A stretch of 64,000 nucleotides of DNA from Fabrea salina (GCA_022984795.1 JALIHJ010000002.1:124001-188000); one strand, 5' to 3'; counted from the stretch's first letter, positions 37,628 through 47,039 are shown. Made by a program: numbers and translations. Notes: generated by a model from the sequence alone, not told the origin.

Positions 37628-40036
37628 ATGTCCAAAGCAAAAATCCCAATATTGCCAGTGACGCACAGAGCGATTTACCCAGGAACAGCTTTGAGAATAA
37701 CTCTCAGCAACCTTCCCGAATTCGCAAGAGGAAAGAAACTAACTATGTTTGGCATAGTGACTTATAAAAACGCTTCAACCAAGGAACTTTACGACTACGG
37801 AACTTTAGTAGGCGTGGTAAGCGAAATGCCTGTGACTTCAGGTAATAACTACTCAGCCAACGACTCTATTATTTCGAGTTTCTTCAATGCCCCTTTATCA
37901 TCCTTTTCGCGGAATGAATGGCAAATCACAGTGATGGGAGTGGAACGCTTTAAAATCAAGAGTCTGCGCAACGAAGGAGGAGTTTACATGGCTAAAATCG
38001 AAGTAGTTAAGGACAAGGACTCAGATCAGAACACAGAAGAACTCACTGAAAAACTCAAAAAGTCAGGAGTTGAATATGCAAGCAAAACAGGGTTTTCGAG
38101 GATGATGACTCAGCAAAGGGTGCACAGAATCCAAGAAGAAAAAGACCTTGCTTACTTAGGGTTCTACATTGCAGGGTTCCTTGATTTAAGCATTTCAGAG
38201 AAACAGATGCTTCTAGAAAACTTCAGTTTGATCGACAGAAGTAAAAAGATCCTAGAGCACTGCAAAGTAAGCGAAGATTCTAACGAAGAAGCACTTTCTA
38301 AAGAAGTCAGCCAAAAGATCCAGGAAAAGTTCTATCAAAAGTCTTCCAGAAACCGAAGTCCCAAATTCATGAACTCAGGCGACGAAGAAGAAGTCCAGAA
38401 ACTCCAAGAAAAAATCGAAGCACTTGACATGCCTGACTCAAGCAAAAAGTACGTGTTGAACGAACTCAACAGAGTAAAGTCCATGAGGCCTATTAACGCT
38501 GAGTACAACGTTATCATGAACTACCTTGAAACAGTGTCATCTCTACCATGGAACTTAAGCAGCCAAGACAACCTAGACCTTGAAAAAGCCCAAACCCAAC
38601 TTGACATCGACCACTCTGGTTTAGAAAAAGTTAAAGAAAGAATTATTGAGTACTTAGCAGTTAGAGGCCTCAAAGGCGACATGAAGGGATCTATTATTTG
38701 CTTTGTAGGGCCTCCAGGAGTGGGCAAAACTTCTTTGGGGCAGTCAATAGCTGACTCTTTAGGAAGGAAGTTCCACAGAATCTCACTGGGAGGAGTAAGG
38801 GACGAGGCAGAAATCAGAGGCCACCGGAAAACTTACGTAGGGGCAATGCCGGGAGTGTTTATCCAAGGCTTAAAGAAGTGTGGAACCAATAACCCTGTGA
38901 TTCTACTTGACGAAATAGACAAAGTAGGCAAAGACATGATAAGAGGAGACCCAGCTTCAGCTTTACTTGAGGTACTTGACCCTTCGCAAAACCACACTTT
39001 CACTGACCACTACTTAGCTGTTCCTTTTGACTTGTCTAACGTTTTGTTCATAGCTACAGCCAACACAATTTCTACTATTCCAAGTCCTTTGTTGGACAGA
39101 ATGGACACCATTAACTTGTCTGGCTACAGCACTTACGAAAAACTAAGCATTGCCAAGAATTTTTTACTGCCTAGACAAATTAACGAAAATGGACTGAAAC
39201 CAGAGCATATCAGTGTTCCAGACGAAGTTCTTAACAAGGTAATTACTGAGTACACCCTTGAAGCAGGAGTTAGACAACTAGAAAGAACTCTTGGAAGTTT
39301 GTGCAGGTACGTAGCAGTTAAGTACTCCAAGTCACTAAAAGCCAATTCTGAATTTAAAACTGAAGTGATTGACGAGGCAAAAGTAGACCAAGTTCTAGGA
39401 GCTCCTAAGTACGACCTGGAAATTCAAGAAAGAGTTCAGACCCCAGGAGTAGCTTTAGGACTGGCCTGGACTCCTTACGGAGGAAAAGTAATGCTGGTGG
39501 AAACCTCTAAAAGTCCTGGAACGGGCAAGTTGCGCATCACAGGTCAACTAGGCGATGTTATGAAGGAGTCTGTGCTTACAGCATTGTCTTGGATCCAAGC
39601 ACACTTTCCTGCCCTGTGCCCAAACGCTTCTTCTAGCAGTGCAGAGGGACTTGAAGGAATAGATTTGCACATCCATTTTCCAGCAGCAGCAGTGCCCAAA
39701 GACGGTCCTTCTGCAGGGGTGACTATTACTACAGCGCTAGTAGGGCTTTTGGGAGACGTGAAAACTAGGTCTGACACTTGCATGACTGGGGAAATATCTT
39801 TGAAGGGCAACGTAATGCCAGTGGGTGGAATCAAAGAAAAGGTTTTGGGAGCCCACAGAATAGGAATCAAAAGAGTGCTGCTGCCTTTTAGGAACCAAAA
39901 AGACACAAGGGACATTCCTGAGTACGTGAAGAAGGAACTTCAGTTTGTTTTCGTAAAGAGAGTAGAAGAAGTTCTTAGGGAAGCCCTTGAAGAAAGCAAT
40001 ATTCTCAGAAAAATGGAGCAGATCCCCCACTTATAA
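37628..40036 (+). CDS. LONP: Lon protease (ATP-dependent), probably organellar
   Basis: An 802-residue AAA+ serine protease. The N-terminal LON domain starts directly (IPILPVTHRAIYPGTAL). The AAA+ module has Walker A GPPGVGKTS near residue 360 and Walker B VILLDEIDK. The protease domain has the catalytic Ser in KDGPSAGVT (about 695) and Lys in GGIKEKVLGAHR (about 737). No clear mitochondrial presequence is present. Starting straight at the LON domain recalls the peroxisomal LONP2 class. The C-terminus ends IPHL, at best a poor PTS1, so location is unsettled. ATG 37628 is chosen because the frame upstream has no earlier ATG. It is 24 bp from the divergent PAK start. Confidence 0.93.
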   Translation: MSKAKIPILPVTHRAIYPGTALRITLSNLPEFARGKKLTMFGIVTYKNASTKELYDYGTLVGVVSEMPVTSGNNYSANDSIISSFFNAPLSSFSRNEWQITVMGVERFKIKSLRNEGGVYMAKIEVVKDKDSDQNTEELTEKLKKSGVEYASKTGFSRMMTQQRVHRIQEEKDLAYLGFYIAGFLDLSISEKQMLLENFSLIDRSKKILEHCKVSEDSNEEALSKEVSQKIQEKFYQKSSRNRSPKFMNSGDEEEVQKLQEKIEALDMPDSSKKYVLNELNRVKSMRPINAEYNVIMNYLETVSSLPWNLSSQDNLDLEKAQTQLDIDHSGLEKVKERIIEYLAVRGLKGDMKGSIICFVGPPGVGKTSLGQSIADSLGRKFHRISLGGVRDEAEIRGHRKTYVGAMPGVFIQGLKKCGTNNPVILLDEIDKVGKDMIRGDPASALLEVLDPSQNHTFTDHYLAVPFDLSNVLFIATANTISTIPSPLLDRMDTINLSGYSTYEKLSIAKNFLLPRQINENGLKPEHISVPDEVLNKVITEYTLEAGVRQLERTLGSLCRYVAVKYSKSLKANSEFKTEVIDEAKVDQVLGAPKYDLEIQERVQTPGVALGLAWTPYGGKVMLVETSKSPGTGKLRITGQLGDVMKESVLTALSWIQAHFPALCPNASSSSAEGLEGIDLHIHFPAAAVPKDGPSAGVTITTALVGLLGDVKTRSDTCMTGEISLKGNVMPVGGIKEKVLGAHRIGIKRVLLPFRNQKDTRDIPEYVKKELQFVFVKRVEEVLREALEESNILRKMEQIPHL

Positions 40037-40052
40037 TTAATTGTTTAAAGAG

Positions 40053-40523
40053 TTATAAGTTATAGTTAAGTGCAATCGATACTACTGTTGCTAAGTTCTT
40101 GCCTACCTTATAGGCGTCATTGGAAGTAATGCCTTCGTTAAATTCGCTCATTGCGTTCTTCACGGTACCCAAACTAGTGGCCAGTCTGACAAACACCTGT
40201 TCAAAGCCTTTGGGGGTCAAAGCTTCTGCCACTTGGGCGTACAACTTTCTGAAAGAGCACTTTTCAATAGTTTCAACAATGTCGTTGGAGTACTCTCTAA
40301 AGATGAGGATTCCGTCCCAGAAAGGCTCAGTGGAGGTTTCGATTGTATAAATTAGTTCTTTCCAAGTATTTTCCATCTCAGAAAACATCTGCACGCAAGA
40401 CGAGGGCTCAGTAACGTCTTCCTGAAGGCCTTCGAACAAGCCCCTATAGAACTCCAAGGTGTCGAACTGTTCCTGAGCTGAGCTTAAAAAAGGTGCCAGT
40501 GCTAGTAGAACCAGACTTATCAT
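40053..40523 (-). CDS. small secreted or lumenal protein, unknown
   Basis: From the ATG at 40523 it encodes 156 residues starting MISLVLLALAPFLSSAQ, a clear signal peptide. An earlier in-frame Met at 40550 would add nine residues (MKCLFKAIK) and is possible, but the shorter form is a cleaner signal peptide with the A-rich AAAAATG context. The mature part is helical with three cysteines and no glycosylphosphatidylinositol or transmembrane signal. The conserved-looking segments WKELIYTIE and FVRLATSLGTVKNAMSEF do not match a family I know. It is probably a small secreted, lumenal or granule protein. Confidence 0.7.
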   Translation of the reverse strand: MISLVLLALAPFLSSAQEQFDTLEFYRGLFEGLQEDVTEPSSCVQMFSEMENTWKELIYTIETSTEPFWDGILIFREYSNDIVETIEKCSFRKLYAQVAEALTPKGFEQVFVRLATSLGTVKNAMSEFNEGITSNDAYKVGKNLATVVSIALNYNL

Positions 40524-40578
40524 TTTTATGGCTTTGAATAAGCATTTCAAACCACTTAAGAATTTAAAATCTTACTGT

Positions 40579-41748
40579 TTATGGTTCTTCCAGAGGCTGG
40601 GAAAGTTGGTCTTCTGGAACTATTGAAGAGCACCTGAAAGTTACTGAAAGACTGTTGCTTTTTAAGCTGAGTGAGCCTAGTTTTTGGCACCTTTTTTGAA
40701 GTGTTAAGCAGTTGATGTCGAGTTCTTCGAAGTTATAGTTCCCTAGTATTTGGAGTAGAACCTCATCAGCTTTTTTTTTTAAAATGACTTCAAGAGAGTT
40801 GCTTGTGGACTTAGCTATGGCTAGCCTAATGCTGTCGAAAAACACCTGTCTTAGTTTGGACTTGTCTGCTTTTACTACTGGAACGTCTTTTTCTGATTTG
40901 AGTTTAAGAGTTGTGTTTTTCCTTTTTGCTGTTGGATTTATAATGTTCATTACGAACTCTACTTCTTTCTTAGGTGAAACCAAAACTTCTTTTAACTCGT
41001 TTTCGTCTTCGAACGAGTAAAAGGTGTAGTACACCACTAGCAATGCCCTGAACATGTCTTCGTAAACTGGAAGTAGTTTTTTGTCTAGGTTTTGTTTAAG
41101 CAACTCTAAAGAACCTGTTATTTCGTTAACTTGGTCTTTCAAGTTAGTTTCCACTAGTTCTTGTATGCATTGGGTGCCCGAAAACTCTTGGATCAGTTTG
41201 AAAGTTTGTGTTGCAGGAAAAGAACTCACTAAGGAACTTCCATCTTCCAACTGTGCAGATACTAAAACGTAGTGTTTGCTTTGGCTTGAGTACACTCCCC
41301 AGCCCTCTTTGTTTACAAGACTTTCAATTGGGCAGGATTCTACTGGTTTTAGTTTCATAAAGTTCCTTATGTTTTTAAATTCCTCTGTGAAAGGTTGGTT
41401 TTGGTAACTTACTGAGTGACTGTTGGTAACTAGTACTCCAATTTGTAACTTCTCCACTAAGTAGTCCTTTAACTCAAAGGTTTTACTTTCCTCAAGGCAT
41501 AACTTGCCCATTAAAGGGACAAAGCACACCAAAAGCACGCCTAAGTAGTCATACTCCAGGCAAAAGTTGAGTGCTACTAAGTGGAGTGCATAACTAACTA
41601 TACAGTTCAAAATTCCACACTTCTGAGTAAGTCCTATGTAAATGCCTGACACCGAGCTCAAAACCCAGGACTCTGGTTCCGGATACAAACCCAGCAAAAG
41701 CAAGCTGCCCAAAACCTGCAATACGCACCCAAAGTTCTTTAATTCCAT
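40579..41748 (-). CDS. membrane protein with degenerate histidine-kinase-like C-terminus
   Basis: A 389-residue protein. Three or four hydrophobic segments lie in the first 85 residues. A soluble part follows with a possible PAS-like stretch (about 95-190) and a long helix (about 195-235). The C-terminal region contains VPVVKADKSKLRQVFFDSIRLAIAKST, which aligns with the N-box neighbourhood of the histidine-kinase ATPase fold (DxxRLxQVLxNLLxNAIK). The key Asn of the N box is Asp/Arg here, and no G1/G2 ATP-lid glycines or phospho-acceptor His box are visible. It looks like a degraded hybrid-type histidine kinase that may act as a scaffold or sensor. Confidence in the family is modest. Confidence 0.6.
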   Translation of the reverse strand: MELKNFGCVLQVLGSLLLLGLYPEPESWVLSSVSGIYIGLTQKCGILNCIVSYALHLVALNFCLEYDYLGVLLVCFVPLMGKLCLEESKTFELKDYLVEKLQIGVLVTNSHSVSYQNQPFTEEFKNIRNFMKLKPVESCPIESLVNKEGWGVYSSQSKHYVLVSAQLEDGSSLVSSFPATQTFKLIQEFSGTQCIQELVETNLKDQVNEITGSLELLKQNLDKKLLPVYEDMFRALLVVYYTFYSFEDENELKEVLVSPKKEVEFVMNIINPTAKRKNTTLKLKSEKDVPVVKADKSKLRQVFFDSIRLAIAKSTSNSLEVILKKKADEVLLQILGNYNFEELDINCLTLQKRCQKLGSLSLKSNSLSVTFRCSSIVPEDQLSQPLEEP

Positions 41749-41753
41749 CTTAC

Positions 41754-42443
41754 TTAAAATAAGAAAAGACCAATCAGTGAAAAAACTAGCTCTGCAGCAC
41801 CGTTTTGAATGTAGTCCTTTTCGTCAATAGTTTTGAACTCGTAAATAGCTGTTCTCCCACAACTTACACTGCTTATATACTGTGTCCAGTACTTTTGCTT
41901 CAAGTGCCAAAACAAGTAGTGGTCGTAACTCTTTAGCTTCCAATAGCTGTCGTCTGAGCATTCACTCCAGTAGTCTGAATAGTAGTTTGAAGATGCGTCT
42001 GGAACACAGTAACTCTCTCCATCCAGTCCGCACTCACAAGCAGCGTAGGTACCGTCTTGGAGTTTGCACTCTTCGTTGTTTGAACCGGGATTAGGGCATT
42101 TCTTGGGGTGACTTCCTGATTCCAAAGTTTTGTTGAACAGGCGCGTAGGGCAAAGTATGTAGTTGGGGTCTGTAGGTTCTGTGTATTCTTCTTTTTGGCT
42201 CTGACTTTCGCTCTTACATGTATAGTCCCCTGTAGCTCCTACATCAACCATCCAGTCTTTTAGCCCTTCGTATGTGCAGTAAGTGCCACTAGGACAAGCA
42301 GTATCTCGCAAGTAGTACTCGTTAGTAGTATATTTTCGGGCACATATGGCATTTCCGTCGTCGTCATTTGGTATGGTATTACAGACAAACTTGGGACATT
42401 GCCCAAAAGCCCCAGTAACTCCCAGCAAAGCTACAATAAACAT
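41754..42443 (-). CDS. cysteine-rich surface protein, GPI-anchor candidate
   Basis: A 229-residue protein with an N-terminal signal peptide (MFIVALLGVTGAFG). About 190 extracellular residues hold 16 or so cysteines, with spacing such as CPSGTYCTYEG, CPNPGSNNEECKLQDGTYAACECGLDGESYC. A C-terminal hydrophobic tail (AAELVFSLIGLFLF) follows a small-residue site (NGAA). The tail has no basic residues after it, which fits GPI attachment. Ciliate surface (immobilisation-type) antigens share this plan, but no repeat periodicity places it in that family. It is six bases upstream of the histidine-kinase-like gene on the same strand. Confidence 0.75.
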   Translation of the reverse strand: MFIVALLGVTGAFGQCPKFVCNTIPNDDDGNAICARKYTTNEYYLRDTACPSGTYCTYEGLKDWMVDVGATGDYTCKSESQSQKEEYTEPTDPNYILCPTRLFNKTLESGSHPKKCPNPGSNNEECKLQDGTYAACECGLDGESYCVPDASSNYYSDYWSECSDDSYWKLKSYDHYLFWHLKQKYWTQYISSVSCGRTAIYEFKTIDEKDYIQNGAAELVFSLIGLFLF

Positions 42444-42497
42444 TATTGTAACCGTAAAGATGGTTAATTTATACCTATTGCGTTAATAAATACAAAA

Positions 42498-44168
42498 CTA
42501 GTTCTTGTAGTTTCTGAGTTTTGCCTTGAGGTTTCCAATGTTGGTGTCTAGGATTTCCAGTTCAAGTTCTAAGTCTTGTCTTCTTCTTCTTTGAGCAGCA
42601 TTTCTAGCGTGTTCGGGTATTTTTGCATACTCACTTTCTAACTTTTGCTTTTCGCCTTGCAGCATGGCAAGTTTATTTTCTAAGTTAGAAGCAGCGTCCC
42701 CGTTGCGCTTTGCAGAAGAGGCTCTTTCTCTTCTGTAAAATGGACTTTTTTCTCTTTCTTGAATAGGTGTGAGTTCCCTTACACTTTCTGAGTGAGAAGG
42801 CCCAGGAGAAACATCCCTTGAGTTCCAGTGTAAAGCATTGCTTACTTCTGAGGAGTTGTTGGTTCTTGCAATGTTGCGTCTTGGTCCTGTGTCAAAGCGC
42901 TGCTCTTCAGCTCTTAAGTCGTAAGTGGACTGAATGCGTTTAGGGTTCTGGGTTTCTGGTTCTTGTTGTCTTGACATTCTGTTTAAGTACTGCCTTGCTT
43001 CGTTAAGTTCTGCTTCCAAGTCTTCAATGTGGGAGTGAGCTCCGTGGAGTTCGTTTTCTAGGTAAGAAACCTTCTTTTTAAAGTTGTTTAACTTGTTTTC
43101 GAGTTCGTCAGCTCTGCTTCTTTCGTAGTTAAGTTCGTTGTACATGTCTTCGCACTGGCTTTTAAGGTTTGAGTTTTCTCTTTGGAGTTTTTTCACTGTG
43201 TCTGAGCCCTTGTTGCTAGTCTCAGCTAGTTGTTTTCTCAAGTCTTCATTTTCTTCAGCCAAAACTTCAGCCTCTCTATTGCTTTGGTGCCTTAACTGGT
43301 CTTCAAGTTCCATTACAGTTAGTTTGGAGTTGTCAACTTCTTTTTTTAAAGACTGTATTTCAAAGTCTTTTTCTTGCAGCAAGGACTCGTACTCCCGTTT
43401 GACCCTGTCGGAGGCTCCCATACTCATCTGGGTAAGTTGTGCTTGCATGGCTTCCATTTGTTGTCGCATCATCATTTCATACTGAGGGTAAAACATTGGG
43501 GGGTACATGGGGTAGTGCATGAATTCTTGAGGCATTTGGGCATAAGAAGGAGTTCGACTCATGTTGTAGCCTGGAGCGCCTGAAGGAATGTGAACGGATG
43601 TTCCTTTGATTTCGCTTGTTTCAAGGGGGTTTTCTCCGAAGGGGCTTTGAATTTTTTGAGACCTGTTAAGTGGAGAGGGCTGCAGAGTAGAATGCTGGAG
43701 GGGAGAGGGGTCCCTTGACCGGTTGTTGTAAGGAGTCCTTTTCGAAGAGTAATCTTCGAAGAATCTAGAGTCGTTTCTCTTCAAGGACTCTTTAAAGTTA
43801 TCAGAACTAGTCTCCATGTACTTGCTGGACCTGTTGGTGTCCAGGAACCTAGTTTCTCTTTCGGAGGGTTGTGGAGTTTTTCTTTCTGGCTCTTGGAACT
43901 GGTTCCCAAAGCCATTTTCCTGGGACTTTGAAAAGCTAGGCTGGGGTTCTCTTTTGGGTTGTTTTGGTTGGTGGTTTTTAGCTTTGGTTTCTTCTTTAAG
44001 GAACTTCTGGAAAAGACGGCTGTTAACATGCTTGTCCATGTTGATTTGGGACAGGTACTCCTCGGAGTTCTTTTCTGGGGCTGTGCTTGGTTGTTTAGGG
44101 GGCTCCCTGAGACTTTCTAGTTTTTTCTGCAGGTTTTCTATGCGGTTTTTAATGCCGTGTTTTTCCAT
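42498..44168 (-). CDS. coiled-coil protein with disordered linkers
   Basis: A 556-residue protein. A short N-terminal coiled coil (KNRIENLQKKLESLREP) precedes a long disordered, Pro/Ser/Arg-rich stretch (about 30-205). A PM-rich patch (FMHYPMYPPMFYPQYEMMMRQQM) is followed by a continuous coiled coil at about 235-400 (heptads in LEDQLRHQSNREAEVL and YLENELHGAHSHIEDLEAEL). A C-terminal helical module ends the protein (LENKLAMLQGEKQKLESEYAKIP, RRRRQDLELELEILD, IGNLKAKLRNY). The plan is typical of centriole, basal-body or cortical proteins. I do not recognise a family. The C-terminal module is the most structured and most likely conserved part. Confidence 0.75.
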   Translation of the reverse strand: MEKHGIKNRIENLQKKLESLREPPKQPSTAPEKNSEEYLSQINMDKHVNSRLFQKFLKEETKAKNHQPKQPKREPQPSFSKSQENGFGNQFQEPERKTPQPSERETRFLDTNRSSKYMETSSDNFKESLKRNDSRFFEDYSSKRTPYNNRSRDPSPLQHSTLQPSPLNRSQKIQSPFGENPLETSEIKGTSVHIPSGAPGYNMSRTPSYAQMPQEFMHYPMYPPMFYPQYEMMMRQQMEAMQAQLTQMSMGASDRVKREYESLLQEKDFEIQSLKKEVDNSKLTVMELEDQLRHQSNREAEVLAEENEDLRKQLAETSNKGSDTVKKLQRENSNLKSQCEDMYNELNYERSRADELENKLNNFKKKVSYLENELHGAHSHIEDLEAELNEARQYLNRMSRQQEPETQNPKRIQSTYDLRAEEQRFDTGPRRNIARTNNSSEVSNALHWNSRDVSPGPSHSESVRELTPIQEREKSPFYRRERASSAKRNGDAASNLENKLAMLQGEKQKLESEYAKIPEHARNAAQRRRRQDLELELEILDTNIGNLKAKLRNYKN

Positions 44169-44195
44169 TTCAATTAAGAATGAATTATATACAGA

Positions 44196-44600
44196 TTAAA
44201 ATTGTTTGTGCGGAGCAACTACTTTAATCAAAATAGTTTTGGCGTAGGGGGCGTCTTTGTGAAGTGCCAAGTAGTAGTCTTTATTCCCAAACCAAAGGTC
44301 TAGAGATTCTGGCTTGATCAGCCAAAAGTCCAAGCTGATGATTTGGCCTACTTGGCACCCCGGACAGGAAACAGTGAACTGTTGTCTAGAATTTGTTTGG
44401 CCTTCAAAGTGTCCAAACCTTCCTTCTTCAAAAATAAGCTCGGGATGGGGGTAAGTCCCTGGAACCCAGATTTCTTTTCTGTTGTGAGCTCTGTGTTCTA
44501 GAACTACTTGGTCTCCAAGTGGAAGCAGAACTAAAGAAGTGTGGTCTATGTCGTACCTTTCTTGGGCTCCAACAAGGCTTAGCAGCAGAACCAATATCAT
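44196..44600 (-). CDS. small secreted protein, unknown
   Basis: A 134-residue protein starting with a short signal peptide (MILVLLLSLVGAQ). The mature part is beta-rich and has a single CPGC pair (SCPGCQVGQ), with hydrophobic strands LDFWLIKPESLDLWFG and TILIKVVAP. No glycosylation cluster, membrane anchor or known domain is evident. The CxxC could be a disulfide or redox pair, but the thioredoxin fold is not indicated. A small secreted or ER-lumenal beta-sandwich protein is all that can be said. It lies 27 bp upstream of the coiled-coil gene and diverges from the VPS9 gene. Confidence 0.65.
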   Translation of the reverse strand: MILVLLLSLVGAQERYDIDHTSLVLLPLGDQVVLEHRAHNRKEIWVPGTYPHPELIFEEGRFGHFEGQTNSRQQFTVSCPGCQVGQIISLDFWLIKPESLDLWFGNKDYYLALHKDAPYAKTILIKVVAPHKQF

Positions 44601-44648
44601 TTTTACCAGTATACTTATTAGAGTTCAAACTAGAAAGTTACTTTATAA

Positions 44649-45899
44649 ATGGGAAACAAACAAAGTTCAAACAGAAACAAACTGAAAAAAGAGTACCTCA
44701 AGATAATAGCTAACAAAAAACGCGAATACTACAAGAAAAACAAGGAAGTTATCGAGTCCTGCGACTTCAAAGTAAGTCTTACTTAGAACTGGAAACTATT
44801 TGTTGCGGAGGAAATTGAACTAGCTCAGGAAAAGGTTCCCCACGCTTCTTGGCCAGGTGCTTTGAAAACTCTTTGTCAGAACTGGTTCAGCACTAAAGAC
44901 CACAAGTGGCGCTCCAATGTGCTTTGGTACGACTACTTGCAGAACTACAAAATACAAACACCGCAGTCGTCAGTTGGCTCTTTTGCAGGCTCGTGCTTGC
45001 TTAAAGTTCCAGCAGTTTCTCCTCCCTACTACAACTCATTTGAAGCTCAAACGATTGTAGACTTCCTAAAAGGACACTTTGAGTCCGTGGATGAGCACTT
45101 CATTGCTTCAATGAATAGGGAATTCCACTTTCGGTTTGCAGAGCAGTATACCGACACCAATACTAACGAACTAGGTGAAGCAGAGTTAAGAACTGAAGTT
45201 TCGGAAAACCCCGGAGAGTGGGCTCTTAAAATGATTGAAGAAGTAAAAACTTTCGTAATGCTCACTTTAAAGTGCTTAATCCACTACTATGGAGGAGTGG
45301 TTGCTAAGATGATGAGCGAAAAACCTGGAGAAATGTACGACCTCGTCCTTGAAATAGTTTTTAACCAGTCACTAAGCAACTTACTAGTTAAGGTGTTTTC
45401 GCAGTGTGCTAGTGAAAGCGAAGCAAAGTACCAAGAAAAACTCCAAGAGTACTCTTACCTCAAGTGCAAAGACCTTGGAATTGACAAGTTGTTTCAACTT
45501 GACTTGGACAAAGAAACCCCTGCTTACTCTAAAGCCATTCAAAAGCTCAAACAAATTGAAAACTCTTACTCTCCACTCGAAAAGCTCAAAGTGATTATAG
45601 CTTCTACTCGGCTTATCTGTGAGTGCGTGGATGACTACTGGCGAGACTCTGAAGAAGACAAGTCAGATGAATTAATGATAGATGCAGACCAAATCCTAAG
45701 CATTTTTTTGTACATTGTTTTTAAGGCACGAATCAGCAACTTGAAAAGTCACTTAAGAGTTATTTTTGAGTTTGGAAGAAGAATGGTCCAGCACGGAGCA
45801 ATGGGTTACTACGTAACAACTCTAGAAGCCTGCATTGAACAAGTTGAAACTATGAGTCCCCAACTCTTGGAAAAGATCCAAAATTACTATTCAAACTAA
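44649..45899 (+). CDS. VPS9-domain Rab5-type GEF with acylation-type N-terminus, one intron
   Basis: About 411 residues after removing the intron 44772-44786. The first exon begins MGNKQSSNRNKLKK, a good N-myristoylation context followed by basic residues. The C-terminal half is a VPS9 domain: SPLEKLKVIIASTRLICECV, ELMIDADQILSIFLYIVFKARI with the acidic residue and the IL pair that contact Rab5, LKSHLRVIFEF, and GYYVTTLEACIEQVE. VPS9 proteins activate Rab5-family GTPases on early endosomes. The region between 60 and 250 is helical, like the helical bundle that precedes VPS9 in Rabex-5. A myristoylated GEF could be membrane-resident without a ubiquitin-binding module. Confidence 0.9.
44772..44786 (+). 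other. 15-nt intron in the VPS9 gene
   Basis: GTAAGTCTTACTTAG, after the codon for Lys in CDFK and before NWKLF. The unspliced frame stops at its TAG. A at position 10. Confidence 0.93.
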
Positions 45900-45920
45900 T
45901 GCGACTTTAATTAATTAATT

Positions 45921-47030
45921 ATGGAGGAGAGCCTTGTGAAGGTAAAAGACAGGTTCATTATTGAAACAAGGATAGGAGGAGGTTCTTTCGGGGAAGTTTA
46001 CAAAGGCTACGACGAAAGGACCAAAAAGCCAGTTGCATTCAAAATAGAACACGCAGCTTCTAGATTCCAACTAGTATACCATGAGGGTAAAACTCTCAAA
46101 GAACTGCAGAACGGAAAAAGAATCCCTAAACTGTATTGGTATGGAAGAGACGGCCAGTTCAACTTTTTAGTAATGGAGTTGCTAGGAATATCAGTGGAGC
46201 AACTCCTAGAAAGGCACAAATACTCTCTTCCCCTCAAGAAATGCACACCAATTTTTAGACAGATGATGAAAAGAATTGAGTACTTACATAAACATGACAT
46301 TATACACAGAGATGTCAAATGCGAAAACTTTGTACTTTCAAGAGACAATAATGAAAAAAAAGTTTATATTATAGACTTTGGACTTTCTAAACCCTATACT
46401 ATAGTTAAGGGAGGAGTTCACATTCCTTACCGCGAAAATAAAGGCCTTACTGGGACAGTGCGCTACGCCTCTATCAATTCGCATTTGGGAATAGAAAGCA
46501 GCCGAAGAGACGACATTGAGTCCCTAATATACGTATTTATTTACATGATAAAGGGAGAACTGCCCTGGCAAGGAATAACTGCAACTACTAGAAACGAAAG
46601 GCATATGCTTATTAGGGACCGAAAAGTCAAGATCCCAATAGATGAACTCTGTAAACACTGTCCTTACCAAATCGGCGAAATGTTAGCTTACACAAGGTCC
46701 TTGAAGTTTTCCGAGACTCCAGACTACAAGTTTCTGAACAGAAAACTAAGAGACATTTACCAAACCTTTTCAACTTTTGGAAGTAAGTCTAGCAAAGTAC
46801 CTATTGTTGAAACCACTCCACTGAACGGAATGAGCGAAAAAACAGGGAGAGAAAAAAAGGAATATGAACTGATAACAAAAGCCAGGAGCTCAGATAACTT
46901 AATTAAGGGATTGGATGAAGAAGGAACTGTTATTAATGAACAACTGCCTTTATTTAAAGACAGAACACTTATTGAGCAAGCTTTGTCCCAAGCCAAAACC
47001 AAAAATAAATCCCAGTGTGTTATTTTCTAA
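45921..47030 (+). CDS. casein kinase 1 family kinase ending in a CaaX box
   Basis: A 369-residue kinase. The kinase domain (about 10-285) is CK1-like: IGGGSFGEVYKGYD, AFKIEHA, IHRDVKCENFVLS, DFGLSK, and the CK1 signature SRRDDIESLIYVFIYMIKGELPWQG. In place of APE it has the CK1-type TVRYASINSHLGIE. A 75-residue polar tail ends KNKSQCVIF. CVIF is a classical CaaX box (the same four residues end human R-Ras2/TC21), so C-terminal prenylation is likely. This would hold the kinase on membranes, as palmitate does for yeast Yck and for CK1-gamma. The start at 45921 follows a TTAATTAATT leader. Confidence 0.93.
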   Translation: MEESLVKVKDRFIIETRIGGGSFGEVYKGYDERTKKPVAFKIEHAASRFQLVYHEGKTLKELQNGKRIPKLYWYGRDGQFNFLVMELLGISVEQLLERHKYSLPLKKCTPIFRQMMKRIEYLHKHDIIHRDVKCENFVLSRDNNEKKVYIIDFGLSKPYTIVKGGVHIPYRENKGLTGTVRYASINSHLGIESSRRDDIESLIYVFIYMIKGELPWQGITATTRNERHMLIRDRKVKIPIDELCKHCPYQIGEMLAYTRSLKFSETPDYKFLNRKLRDIYQTFSTFGSKSSKVPIVETTPLNGMSEKTGREKKEYELITKARSSDNLIKGLDEEGTVINEQLPLFKDRTLIEQALSQAKTKNKSQCVIF

Positions 47031-47039
47031 TACTTAATA

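Noticed and set aside
40018-40036. Peroxisomal PTS1 at the end of Lon
   Set aside because: The terminal IPHL does not match the usual S/A/C-K/R/H-L/M pattern (Pro at the first position). Location is left open.
44196-44600. Chagasin-type protease inhibitor
   Set aside because: The small beta-rich secreted protein lacks the NPTTGY, GxGG and RPW loop motifs of that family.
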